Shown in pieces: positions 25,288 to 33,695 of a DNA stretch of 64,000 bases. How positions within the stretch are numbered: position 1 is the first letter of the stretch; every line of letters starts with the position of its first letter. A model generated the notes under the pieces. The model saw nothing but the letters and a program-made list of their open reading frames with translations, made no database searches and was not told the origin of the DNA. Made by a program: the position numbers and the translations under genes. The stretch lies in NCBI GenBank assembly GCA_050157065.1, contig CP189573.1, one strand, 5' to 3'. Source of the stretch: Avipropionibacterium sp050157065. Lineage in GTDB: Bacteria; Actinomycetota; Actinomycetes; Propionibacteriales; Propionibacteriaceae.

Positions 25288-26919
25288 ATGAGTCAAGCCG
25301 ACGGTCAACGTCCCGAGCCGGACGCCCCGATCTCCCAGACGCCGTGGAGCAACGGGCTGCAGGACCTCGGCAGCTGGGAGCGTCAGCACGCACGTCAGCA
25401 GACCGAGGCGCAGCAGGCGGGTGCGCCGGCGAATCCGTTCACCCGGCCACGGCGTGGTCGGACCGATCGACCTGCCGCACCACTGCCGGCACCCGATGGC
25501 GAGGACGGGCACCAGGACGGGGCGCCCCGGCGCTCGGCCCCGGGATCGCCGGCCACCCCGCCACGACCCACCGGTCAGCGCCCGCAGGTGCAGCAGGGCC
25601 CACCGGCGCAGCAGCCCCCGCGGTTCCAACAGGGCCAGCGGCACCAGCCTGCGCCGGTGCCGCAGCAGGCAAGCCCCGTACGACGGCCCGCCGAGCCCCA
25701 ACACCAGCCGTCGGCGCCGCAGCACCAGCCGTCCGGACCCCAACACCAGCCGTCGGCGCCGCAGCACCAGCCGTCCGGACCCCAGCACCAGCCGTCCGCG
25801 CCCCAACACCAGCCGTCGGCGCCGCAGCAGGGCTGGCCACAGCAACCGGCACCGCAGGGCTGGGGACAGCCGCAACAGCCGCAGACCCAACCCCAACAGC
25901 CGCAGACCCAACCCCAACAGCAGCAACCCGCCGCCCGCCCGGAGCCGTACCAGCAGGTGCCGCCGTCCCACCCGGCCGCGACCGGGACGCCGTCGTACTC
26001 GGCGAACGACCTGATCGAGCAGCTCAACCCGCAGTCGGCGGTCCGGGCCCGACGGGGCCTGCGCGGCCGGTTGGGCCTCGCCCCGTCGGCCAAGGAGCAG
26101 GCCGAGGCCGCCGACGAGGAAGCGGTCCGTACGCCGTTCCCCCGGCCGGTGACGATCATGATCGGCAACCCCAAGGGTGGGGTGGGCAAGACCCCCACCA
26201 CCTTGATGTTGGCCGCCGCGTTCGGGGTGGTCCGTGGTGGCGGGGTGTGCGCCTGGGACAACAACGAACTGCGCGGGACGATGCCGGACCGGTCGCTGTC
26301 GCCGCACCGCCGTACGGTGCGTGACCTGCTGGCCGCGCGGGACGAGCTGAGCCAGCCGCAGTCGCAGTTCACCGAGTTGGCCTATTTCCTCAACCATCAG
26401 ACGAGCGGCAAGTTCCACACCCTCGGCTCGGCACAGAACTACGGCCACGTGATCAGCAAGGAGGACTTCGAGCTGATCCACGGCATCCTGACGCGCTACT
26501 TCCAGATCGTGATCGTCGACACCGGCAACAACGAGGCCTCCCCCAACTGGCTGGCCGCGGCGCACTCCGCCGACTGCCTGGTGGTGCCGACGAAGTGGCG
26601 CAAGGACAGCCTGATCCCGGCCGCCCGGATGCTGGAGACCCTGGCCGAGGAGCGTCCCGAACTGCTCCCGCGGACGGTGGTGGTCGCCACCAACGGTCCG
26701 ATGGACACCCAGGAGGACGTCCGCCGGAATGCCGCCAACTGGTTCGGCCCCGACCAGCAGATCGTGGAGATCCCGACCGACCCGCACGTGGCCGAGGGTG
26801 GCGTCATCGAGTACACGAAGTTGCGCCCCCGCACCAAGCGCCAGATGTTGCGGTTGGCGGCCCAGGTCGCCCAGGTGCTGACCACCGCGGCGGCGGAGAG
26901 CCCGGTCAAGGGCGACTGA
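25288..26919 (+). CDS. MinD/ParA-like ATPase with long Pro/Gln-rich N-terminal region
   Basis: A 543-residue protein. About 230 residues of Pro/Gln/His/Arg-rich low complexity, including six QHQPS(A/G)P heptads, precede a conserved ATPase domain. That domain has the deviant Walker A KGGVGKT, CAWDNNELRGTM as switch-like region and IVIVDTGNNEASPNW as Walker B. Such ATPases partition DNA or position complexes; similar proteins occur with conjugative and type VII secretion genes, and here no ParB partner is adjacent. GTGAGGA lies upstream of the ATG. The role is unresolved: chromosome-, ICE- or secretion-linked are all possible. Confidence 0.8.
   Translation: MSQADGQRPEPDAPISQTPWSNGLQDLGSWERQHARQQTEAQQAGAPANPFTRPRRGRTDRPAAPLPAPDGEDGHQDGAPRRSAPGSPATPPRPTGQRPQVQQGPPAQQPPRFQQGQRHQPAPVPQQASPVRRPAEPQHQPSAPQHQPSGPQHQPSAPQHQPSGPQHQPSAPQHQPSAPQQGWPQQPAPQGWGQPQQPQTQPQQPQTQPQQQQPAARPEPYQQVPPSHPAATGTPSYSANDLIEQLNPQSAVRARRGLRGRLGLAPSAKEQAEAADEEAVRTPFPRPVTIMIGNPKGGVGKTPTTLMLAAAFGVVRGGGVCAWDNNELRGTMPDRSLSPHRRTVRDLLAARDELSQPQSQFTELAYFLNHQTSGKFHTLGSAQNYGHVISKEDFELIHGILTRYFQIVIVDTGNNEASPNWLAAAHSADCLVVPTKWRKDSLIPAARMLETLAEERPELLPRTVVVATNGPMDTQEDVRRNAANWFGPDQQIVEIPTDPHVAEGGVIEYTKLRPRTKRQMLRLAAQVAQVLTTAAAESPVKGD
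25699..25824 (+). repeat. Six 21-bp tandem repeats encoding QHQPS(A/G)P
   Basis: Six in-frame 21-bp units inside the MinD-like gene, with A/G alternating at residue six (A, G, A, G, A, A). Near identity at the DNA level suggests recent expansion by slippage. Confidence 0.9.
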
Positions 26920-26932
26920 CCCCCGACCGGGC
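26900..26932. terminator. Hairpin spanning the MinD-like stop codon
   Basis: GCCCGGTC (26900-26907) pairs perfectly with GACCGGGC (26925-26932) around the stop codon. It sits between convergent genes and may end both transcripts; no T tract. Confidence 0.4.
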
Positions 26933-26953
26933 CTCCACACAGGTGATCATCGG

Positions 26954-27520
26954 TCACCACCGGTGGGCGACGTCGATCACCACCCTGGAGTTGCTCCCGG
27001 GCCCGGGGAGCACGAACACCCGCATCGGGAGTCGGGCGCGGACACCGAGCCCGATCGTGGTGTACCCCTCGAACGACCCGACCAGCGCCACCTGTCGGAA
27101 GGTGGACCACCCGGCGACGTTCACCACCGCCGACCGGTTCGCCGGCCGGAAGGTGCTGTTGCCGCGTGAGTCGTACGCGGGGGCGTGGATCGCGACCCGG
27201 ATGTCGCCGGCACCGGCCAGCGGCACCGCGTGGCCCGAGCCGTCGGCGCGTACCACGTCGACGTAGCTGACGTGGTAGCCGGTGACGGGTCCGGCGACGT
27301 CGACGACGAGCCGGTCGAAGCAGTCGTGGCGTCCGGCGCGGACGTCGACGACGGGGCCAGGTCGCAGCAGCGACGAGGTCTTGGCCGTCGAACCCCACCA
27401 GATCCCGCAGTACGGGGTGGCGGCGACGGCATCGGCGGGTGACACGGTGGCCACGGCCGAGGCGGCAAGCACTCCGGCGGCTACCGCAGCAGCCAGACCG
27501 GCACGAAGACCGTTCTTCAT
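26954..27520 (-). CDS. Secreted AMIN-like domain protein
   Basis: A 188-residue exported protein with a signal peptide (residues 1-34, ending ADAVAA). A single beta-rich domain follows with CGIWWGSTAK, DCFDRLVVDVAG, APAYD, VNVAGWSTFRQVALVGSFEG and GVRARLPMRVFVL, the pattern of actinobacterial AMIN-like proteins. AMIN domains target proteins to the envelope or polysaccharides. Unlike many relatives it has no lipobox cysteine and so may be freely secreted. It converges on the MinD-like gene. Confidence 0.85.
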   Translation of the reverse strand: MKNGLRAGLAAAVAAGVLAASAVATVSPADAVAATPYCGIWWGSTAKTSSLLRPGPVVDVRAGRHDCFDRLVVDVAGPVTGYHVSYVDVVRADGSGHAVPLAGAGDIRVAIHAPAYDSRGNSTFRPANRSAVVNVAGWSTFRQVALVGSFEGYTTIGLGVRARLPMRVFVLPGPGSNSRVVIDVAHRW

Positions 27521-27596
27521 GATGCCCTCCTTCTCTCACCCGGATCACGTGGTGCACCCGCCATGGGTTGCCACCCGTTGCCATGTCGTGACCCAG

Positions 27597-27626
27597 TTGG
27601 AGTGAGTGCTCACTCAGTGGTACGTT
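27597..27626 (+). promoter_or_regulatory. TetR promoter with palindromic operator
   Basis: TTGGAG (27597-27602) and TACGTT (27621-27626) are spaced 18 bp and form a promoter whose start would fall on the GTG at 27634. Between them lies GAGTGAG-TG-CTCACTC (27600-27615), a perfect 7-bp-arm palindrome and the typical shape of a TetR operator. Binding would block the promoter, giving autoregulation of the regulator and the exporter genes behind it. Confidence 0.72.
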
Positions 27627-27633
27627 GACCGCC

Positions 27634-28242
27634 GTGCGCACCAGAGCAAAACCCCTGCCCGCCGACGAACGGCGGGCCCAGATCATGGCGGTCGCCAAGC
27701 CGCTGATCCGGGAGCACGGAATCAACGTGACCACCCGGCAGATCGCCGACGCCGCAGGCCTGGCCGAGGGGACGCTGTTCCGGATCTTCCCCACCAAGTC
27801 CGACCTGCTGCACGCCGTGATCGCGAGCACCTTCGATCCGAGCGACACCTGCGACGCCATCGACGACATCGACCACGAGCTCGACCTGCCCGACCGGTTG
27901 GCCGAGCTGATCGACATCCTGACCGAACACGTGACCGAGGTCGCGGCCGTGTTCCCGTTGCTCCGCGAGATCGGCCACTCCGGCCCGGACGGCCACGACC
28001 CGCACCGGCTGCGGGAGCACCAGCATGAACATCAACGGATGCTGACCACCGCGGTCGCTGACATCCTGAAGCCCGACGCCGACCGCCTCCGTGTCCCGCT
28101 CACCGACGCTGCCGCCTTCGTGCAGTCCTCGGTCCTGCTGATGAGCCACCCCATGATGAAGCACGGCTGCATGGACAACCCCGACAACCTGATCACGGTG
28201 CTGCTGTACGGCATCGTCCACGCCTCCGAGGAGACCTCCTGA
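27634..28242 (+). CDS. TetR family transcriptional regulator
   Basis: A 202-residue repressor with an N-terminal helix-turn-helix (VTTRQIADAAGLAEGTLFRIF) shortened here to its core TRQIADAAGLAEGTLFRIF and a helical ligand domain rich in His near residues 110-130 (GHDPHRLREHQHEHQ). The GTG at 27634 is chosen because the promoter predicts a leaderless transcript starting there; a TTG at 27625 overlaps the -10 box. The stop shares a base with the ABC exporter ATG, so repressor and exporter are one operon. The inducer is probably a compound the exporter removes. Confidence 0.9.
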   Translation: MRTRAKPLPADERRAQIMAVAKPLIREHGINVTTRQIADAAGLAEGTLFRIFPTKSDLLHAVIASTFDPSDTCDAIDDIDHELDLPDRLAELIDILTEHVTEVAAVFPLLREIGHSGPDGHDPHRLREHQHEHQRMLTTAVADILKPDADRLRVPLTDAAAFVQSSVLLMSHPMMKHGCMDNPDNLITVLLYGIVHASEETS

Positions 28243-29975
28243 TGCTCGTCAAGCTCCTGCTGTCTCATCTGCGGCCGTACCGGCCGTGGCTGCTGTTGGT
28301 CGTGGTCCTGCAGCTGATCGGCACGATGGCCAACCTGTTCCTGCCTTCGCTGAACGCGACGATCATCGACGAGGGCGTCGCCACCGGCAACACCACACTG
28401 GTGTGGCAGACCGGGTTGATCATGCTCGCGGTGAGCTTCGCCCAGATCCTGTGCCAGATCGGATCGGTGTTCTTCGGCGCCCGGACCGCGATGGCGTTCG
28501 GCCGCGACGTCCGGACGTCGGTGTTCAACCGGGTGCTGTCGTTCTCGGCCCGGGAGTTGAACGAATTCGGCGCGCCGTCGTTGATCACCCGCAACACCAA
28601 CGACGTGGTGCAGGTGCAGATGCTGGTGCTGATGAGCTGCACCATGCTGGTCGCGGCACCGATCACCATGGTGGGTGGCGTGATCATGGCGCTGCGCACC
28701 GACGTGGGCCTGTCCTGGTTGATCGTGGTCGCCGTGGTCGTGCTGGCTGCCGCCATCGGTGGGATCGTCTCCCAGATGGGTCCCCAGTTCCGGCTGATGC
28801 AGGGCCGGATCGACGTGGTCAACCGGGTGCTGCGCGAGCAGATCACCGGCATCCGGGTGGTCCGGGCCTTCGTCCGGGAGCCGCAGGAGGTGGAGCGCTT
28901 CGACAAGGCCAACGCCGACCTCACCCACACCGCCAAGATCGCCGGCCGGTGGATGGCGCTGATGTTCCCAACGGTGATGTTGATGATGAACGTCTCCAGC
29001 GTCGCGGTGCTGTGGTTCGGTGCCCGGCGCGTGGTCGACGGCCAGCTCGGCGTCGGCGACATGATGGCGTACCTCACCTACCTGGTGCAGATCCTGATGT
29101 CGGTCATGATGGCCACCTTCATGTTGGTGATCCTGCCGCGCGCGACGGTGTGCGCGAACCGGATCGGCGAGGTGCTCGAGACCGACTCCTCGGTCGTCCC
29201 GCCGCAGCAGGGTGTCACCAACGTCGACCCGGAGCCGAGCGTCGAGTTCGACGACGTCACCTTCAGCTACCCCGGCGCCGACGAGCCGGTGCTGCGCAAC
29301 GTCACCTTCACCGCCCGCGGTGGGCAGACCACCGCCATCATCGGCTCCACCGGTGCCGGCAAGTCGACCCTGCTCGGGTTGATCCCCCGACTGTTCGACG
29401 TCACCAGCGGTTCGGTCCGGGTGAACGGGGTCGACGTCCGCGAGCTCGAGCCCGACACGTTGTGGGACCAGCTCGGACTCGTCCCGCAGAAGGCGTACCT
29501 GTTCACCGGGACGGTTGCCAGCAACCTGCGGTACGGCAACCCCGACGCAGGCGACGAGGAGCTGTGGGCCGCCCTGCGGATCGCCCAGGCCGAGGACTTC
29601 GTACGGGAGAAGGACGACCAGCTCGAGACCGAGATCGCCCAGGGCGGGACGAACGTGTCCGGTGGCCAGCGGCAACGGCTCGCGATCGCGCGGGCGCTGG
29701 TCGCCAAGCCGGGGACGTACCTGTTCGACGACTCGTTCTCCGCCCTCGACGTCGCCACCGATGCCCGGCTGCGGGCCGCCCTGGCCGCCGAGACCCGGAC
29801 CGCGTGCATGATCGTCGTCGCACAGCGGGTCTCCACCATCCGGCACGCCGACCAGATCATCGTGCTCGAGGACGGTGAGGTCGTCGGCCACGGCACCCAT
29901 GATCAACTTCTCGTCGACTGCCCCACCTACATCGAGATCGTCGAGTCCCAACTGGCCGCGGAGGCAACCGCATGA
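28242..29975 (+). CDS. ABC exporter half-transporter with degenerate ATP site
   Basis: A 577-residue protein with six membrane helices (about 15-300) fused to an ATPase with Walker A GSTGAGKST and signature NVSGGQRQR. Walker B reads TYLFDDS, so the catalytic glutamate is replaced by aspartate. In heterodimeric exporters such as TM287/288 and BmrCD one subunit carries exactly this change, so this is the degenerate-site partner of the next gene. It is likely a multidrug or lipid exporter under TetR control. Confidence 0.92.
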   Translation: MLVKLLLSHLRPYRPWLLLVVVLQLIGTMANLFLPSLNATIIDEGVATGNTTLVWQTGLIMLAVSFAQILCQIGSVFFGARTAMAFGRDVRTSVFNRVLSFSARELNEFGAPSLITRNTNDVVQVQMLVLMSCTMLVAAPITMVGGVIMALRTDVGLSWLIVVAVVVLAAAIGGIVSQMGPQFRLMQGRIDVVNRVLREQITGIRVVRAFVREPQEVERFDKANADLTHTAKIAGRWMALMFPTVMLMMNVSSVAVLWFGARRVVDGQLGVGDMMAYLTYLVQILMSVMMATFMLVILPRATVCANRIGEVLETDSSVVPPQQGVTNVDPEPSVEFDDVTFSYPGADEPVLRNVTFTARGGQTTAIIGSTGAGKSTLLGLIPRLFDVTSGSVRVNGVDVRELEPDTLWDQLGLVPQKAYLFTGTVASNLRYGNPDAGDEELWAALRIAQAEDFVREKDDQLETEIAQGGTNVSGGQRQRLAIARALVAKPGTYLFDDSFSALDVATDARLRAALAAETRTACMIVVAQRVSTIRHADQIIVLEDGEVVGHGTHDQLLVDCPTYIEIVESQLAAEATA

Positions 29976-31996
29976 GTGACACCACCACCCCGGAGAAGCC
30001 GGCGGCCAAGGCCCCGGAGCGTCCCAAGTACGGCCCGACCGAGCGGCGCGGTCCGCACAGTGCCGCTCCGGTCGAGAAGGCGATGGACTTCCGCGGCTCC
30101 ACCAAGCGGCTGCTCGGCAAGCTCGCCCCGGAGCGGCCGCTGCTGATCCTGGTGCTGGTGCTCTGTGCCACCAGTGTCGCGATGAACGTCGTCGGCCCCA
30201 ACATCCTGGGCAAGGCCACCGACGTGATCTTCACCGGCATCATCGGCTCCCAGTTGCCCGCCGGGGCCACCAAGGAGCAGGTCATCGAGCAGCTGCGGGC
30301 CGCCGGCAACGACACCTTCGCCGACATGGTGCAACGGCTCGACGTGGTGCCCGGACAGGGTGTCGACTTCAACGAACTGGCCACCATCTTGGCGATGGTG
30401 CTCACCTTCTACGTGGTAGCCGCACTGTGTGGCTGGTTGCAGGGCTTCATCCTGAACGAGGTCGTCCAGCGTTCCATCTACCGACTGCGCAACGAGGTCG
30501 AGGACAAGATCAACCACCTGCCGTTGAGCTACTTCGACCAGCAACCCCGTGGCGAGCTGCTCAGCCGCGTCACCAACGACATCGACAACATCTCCCAGGC
30601 ACTGCAGCAGACCATGAGCCAACTGCTCAACTCACTGCTCACCGTGATCGGCGTGCTGTTCATGATGTTCTGGGTGTCACCGGTGCTCGCACTGGTGGCG
30701 TTGGCGTCGATCCCGGTGTCGCTGGGGTTGACCGTGGTCATCGGGTCCCGGTCGCAGAAGCTGTTCGTGAAGCAGTGGAAGACCACCGGTGAGCTGAACG
30801 GCCACATCGAGGAGGCCTACACCGGACATGCGCTGGTCAAGGTGTTCGGCCGGCAACGCGAGGTGGAGAAGGTGTTCGCCGACAAGAACGAGGAACTGTT
30901 CACCTCGAGCTTCGGCGCCCAGTTCATCAGCGGGTTGATCATGCCGCTGATGATGTTCGTCGGCAACCTCAGCTTCGTCGCGATCGCCGTCGTCGGCGGC
31001 CTGCGGGTCGCCTCGGGCCAGCTCAACATCGGTGCGGTGCAGGCGTTCATCCAGTACTCCCGGATGTTCACCCAGCCACTGGCCCAGCTGGGCTCGATGG
31101 CCAACATCCTGCAGTCCGGCATCGCGAGTGCCGAGCGGGTGTTCGAGGTGTTGGACGAGGAGATCGAGGTGGAGACCGCAGATGCGGCCGCCATCACCGG
31201 GCCGACCAAGGGGCGGGTGCAGTTCTCCGGCGTCGACTTCTCCTACCTGCCGGACCGGCCGCTGATCACCGACCTCGACCTGACCGTCGAGCCCGGGCAG
31301 ACCGTCGCGATCGTCGGCCCGACCGGGGCCGGCAAGACGACCCTGGTCAACCTGATCATGCGGTTCTACGAACTGGACGGCGGGCGGATCAGCCTCGACG
31401 GGATCGACGTGTCCACGCTGCCGCGCGCCACCCTGCGCTCGCAGATCGGGATGGTGCTGCAGGACACCTGGCTGTTCCACGGCAGCATCCGCGACAACAT
31501 CGCCTACGGCCGCCCCGACGCGACCGAGGACGAGATCGTCGCCGCTGCGGAGGCCACCTTCGTCGACCGGTTCGTGCACTCGCTGCCCGACGGGTACGAC
31601 ACCGTGATCGACGAGGAGGGCAGCAACGTGTCCGCCGGTGAGAAGCAGTTGATCACCATCGCGCGGGCGTTCCTGGCGGATCCGGCGCTGCTCATCCTCG
31701 ACGAGGCGACGAGCTCGGTCGACACCCGGACCGAGCTGCTGGTGCAGCACGCGATGGCCCGGTTGCGGACCGACCGGACCAGCTTCGTGATCGCCCACCG
31801 GTTGTCGACGATCCGCGATGCCGACGTGATCCTGGTGATGGAGGACGGCCACATCGTCGAGCAGGGCGACCACGCCGCGTTGATCGCCGCCGACGGGGCG
31901 TACGCGAAGCTCTACCAGAGCCAGTTCACCGCACCGATCGACGACCAGGCCACGGAGCAGGTCGCAGCGCAGGCGTTGGAGCCGGCTGGCGAGTAG
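29972..31996 (+). CDS. ABC exporter half-transporter, catalytic partner
   Basis: A 674-residue half-transporter. A 50-residue hydrophilic N-terminal tail precedes six membrane helices, with an extra soluble loop between helices 1 and 2 (about residues 90-130). The ATPase has Walker A GPTGAGKTT, a divergent signature NVSAGEKQL and an intact Walker B LLILDEATSSVD. Divergent signature here plus degenerate Walker B in the partner are the two halves of a single inactive site, the expected complementarity for a heterodimer. Overlaps the preceding gene by 4 nt. Confidence 0.93.
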   Translation: MSDTTTPEKPAAKAPERPKYGPTERRGPHSAAPVEKAMDFRGSTKRLLGKLAPERPLLILVLVLCATSVAMNVVGPNILGKATDVIFTGIIGSQLPAGATKEQVIEQLRAAGNDTFADMVQRLDVVPGQGVDFNELATILAMVLTFYVVAALCGWLQGFILNEVVQRSIYRLRNEVEDKINHLPLSYFDQQPRGELLSRVTNDIDNISQALQQTMSQLLNSLLTVIGVLFMMFWVSPVLALVALASIPVSLGLTVVIGSRSQKLFVKQWKTTGELNGHIEEAYTGHALVKVFGRQREVEKVFADKNEELFTSSFGAQFISGLIMPLMMFVGNLSFVAIAVVGGLRVASGQLNIGAVQAFIQYSRMFTQPLAQLGSMANILQSGIASAERVFEVLDEEIEVETADAAAITGPTKGRVQFSGVDFSYLPDRPLITDLDLTVEPGQTVAIVGPTGAGKTTLVNLIMRFYELDGGRISLDGIDVSTLPRATLRSQIGMVLQDTWLFHGSIRDNIAYGRPDATEDEIVAAAEATFVDRFVHSLPDGYDTVIDEEGSNVSAGEKQLITIARAFLADPALLILDEATSSVDTRTELLVQHAMARLRTDRTSFVIAHRLSTIRDADVILVMEDGHIVEQGDHAALIAADGAYAKLYQSQFTAPIDDQATEQVAAQALEPAGE

Positions 31997-32000
31997 TTCG

Positions 32001-32486
32001 TCAGTCGCCGGCTGACAGCGGGCGGCGGGTGTAACCCGGCATCGGGGCGGCGCGCGGCCCGGCCGACTCGACCGCACCCTCGTCGATCGCCCTGAGCACC
32101 GCGTCGGGATCGGCGCTCATCGGGGGTGGCTCCCAGCCCGGGATGGGGCGCCCGGCGTCAAACCCCGGCACCTCCCCGCTCAGCAACAGGCGCAAGGAGG
32201 GGGTGCGTTCCACCAAGTCGTCGAACCATCGCTGGGCGGCGGCGTTCGCCTCTGCTGCGATCCGCTCGGCTTCCTCGGGATCGGGCTCCGGGGGGACGGT
32301 GGTGTGTCCGGTCCCGGTGGCCAGGCGCTCGTCCTTCAACAGTGCCGCCGGGTGCAGGTCGCCCTTGGCCACCTGGTCCAGCTTGGCGGTCAAGTCGTCA
32401 TCCCCCCGGGTGCGGGCCACCGCGGCCAGGGCGTCGGCCACCAGCGACTCCAGCGTCGGCGTCGGCTCCTCCGATGGCTCGGTCAC
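32001..32486 (-). CDS. Hypothetical acidic protein
   Basis: A 161-residue acidic, Ala/Glu/Pro-rich protein with no signal peptide or membrane helix. A helical stretch EEAERIAAEANAAAQRWFDDLVE (about 77-99; quoted core AAEANAAAQRWFDDL) and a Pro-rich C-terminus are the only visible features. The GTG start overlaps the TGA of the upstream gene (GTGA), so it is co-translated with it and may be its chaperone or partner. No family recognised. Confidence 0.65.
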   Translation of the reverse strand: MTEPSEEPTPTLESLVADALAAVARTRGDDDLTAKLDQVAKGDLHPAALLKDERLATGTGHTTVPPEPDPEEAERIAAEANAAAQRWFDDLVERTPSLRLLLSGEVPGFDAGRPIPGWEPPPMSADPDAVLRAIDEGAVESAGPRAAPMPGYTRRPLSAGD

Positions 32487-33625
32487 AGCAACTCACTCGG
32501 GTACGGCGGAAGCTCGTCCGGGTCGCCGGCGATGTCGGGCAGGGTGATCCGATAGGCCGGGTACTCGTACGTCAGAGCTTCGGTGAGCGTCCCCGACAGG
32601 GTCGCGACGAGATTGGCCCCGGCGCCCAACGTGCTGAGCACGGCCGTGAACAACATCGTGAGGGTGTTGGCGATCGCCACCCCGGCGGGTCCCACCCGGG
32701 CGGCCGTGACCACCAGGCCGGCGCCGGCCGGGAGGGCGATGCCGGCACTGCTGAGCAGGGCCATCAGCACCGCCACCAGGCCCACGATTCCCTCGACCAG
32801 CACCGTCAGGGCATCCACCAGGGTCTTCCAGGCATTGGCGGTGTTGAGGCAGCCGTCGGCGAACTGCGGCAGCTTGACGCACTGGGTCTCCATGGCGTTC
32901 GCCAACGAGGCCAGGTACGCCTCGGCCCGGTCGGCCCCGATGCCGGACCACCCCGACGTCGTCGCCACCCCCGCATCCCGGATCAGCACACTCAGCTGGG
33001 CGTGGTAGTCGACCACCGCGTGCAGTGCCAGGCCACAGTGGTGGAGCCGGTCCCAGTCGCCCACGACCTTCTTGGCGATGTCGGTGGGGCCCAGCCCGAT
33101 GAACCCCAGGAACTCGTCGGCCAGCGACCCCGGGACCGCGCCCAACAGGTCGTTCAACCGATCCAGGGCGCCGTCGACACCGGGTGCCTCGCCGCTCGGT
33201 TCCACCAGAGCCTGGCTGGGATTCCACCAGTCGGGGAACTTGTCGTCGTGACCCGTCAGCTGCGTCTGCACCTGCATCGGCCCCGCCGCCTCCGGGGTGG
33301 GATCGGCGATCCGGGCCTCGGGAAACAGCATCGCCGCCTGCACCGCCGCATCGGCCTCGTTGTTCTGGTAGGCAGCTGCTGTCGCCTGAAACGCCGAGGC
33401 GACGCCCTTCAACAACGTCGGTACGCGACCTGCCGCCGAGTGGAGCTCACTCGCAAAGGCCGGGTGCCCATGCAGGTGCGCGGAAAGCAGGCCCGAGTCG
33501 TACAGGGTGATCGGACAGTGCTCCTCGATGAACGCCGGCAACCTGACCGAGTCGTCACCCAGGAAGAAGTAGTAGCCCCAGGCCTGCTGGAGCGTCCGGG
33601 TCTCCACAGCGAGGTTGGTGCCCAC
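32483..33625 (-). CDS. Putative type VII secretion substrate-like protein
   Basis: A 380-residue protein without a signal peptide. The first 110 residues are helical (LHSAAGRVPTLLKGVASAFQ and ATAAAYQNNEADAA resemble the hairpins of ESX/WXG-type proteins). A Gly/Pro linker, a second helical part with SGWSGIGADRAEAYLASLA and a hydrophobic C-terminal region of Ala/Leu/Gly repeats (about 290-360) follow. SGWSG and the helical-hairpin layout suggest an ESX-like exported protein, but no secretion machinery genes are in the window. The GTG at 33625 is the only plausible start. Confidence 0.6.
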   Translation of the reverse strand: MGTNLAVETRTLQQAWGYYFFLGDDSVRLPAFIEEHCPITLYDSGLLSAHLHGHPAFASELHSAAGRVPTLLKGVASAFQATAAAYQNNEADAAVQAAMLFPEARIADPTPEAAGPMQVQTQLTGHDDKFPDWWNPSQALVEPSGEAPGVDGALDRLNDLLGAVPGSLADEFLGFIGLGPTDIAKKVVGDWDRLHHCGLALHAVVDYHAQLSVLIRDAGVATTSGWSGIGADRAEAYLASLANAMETQCVKLPQFADGCLNTANAWKTLVDALTVLVEGIVGLVAVLMALLSSAGIALPAGAGLVVTAARVGPAGVAIANTLTMLFTAVLSTLGAGANLVATLSGTLTEALTYEYPAYRITLPDIAGDPDELPPYPSELL

Positions 33626-33695
33626 GAGACGGAGCCTAGGAGGGTACGGGGTCACCGGCCGTGCGCGATTTGCCCCGCAGGAGGACGATGGCACC

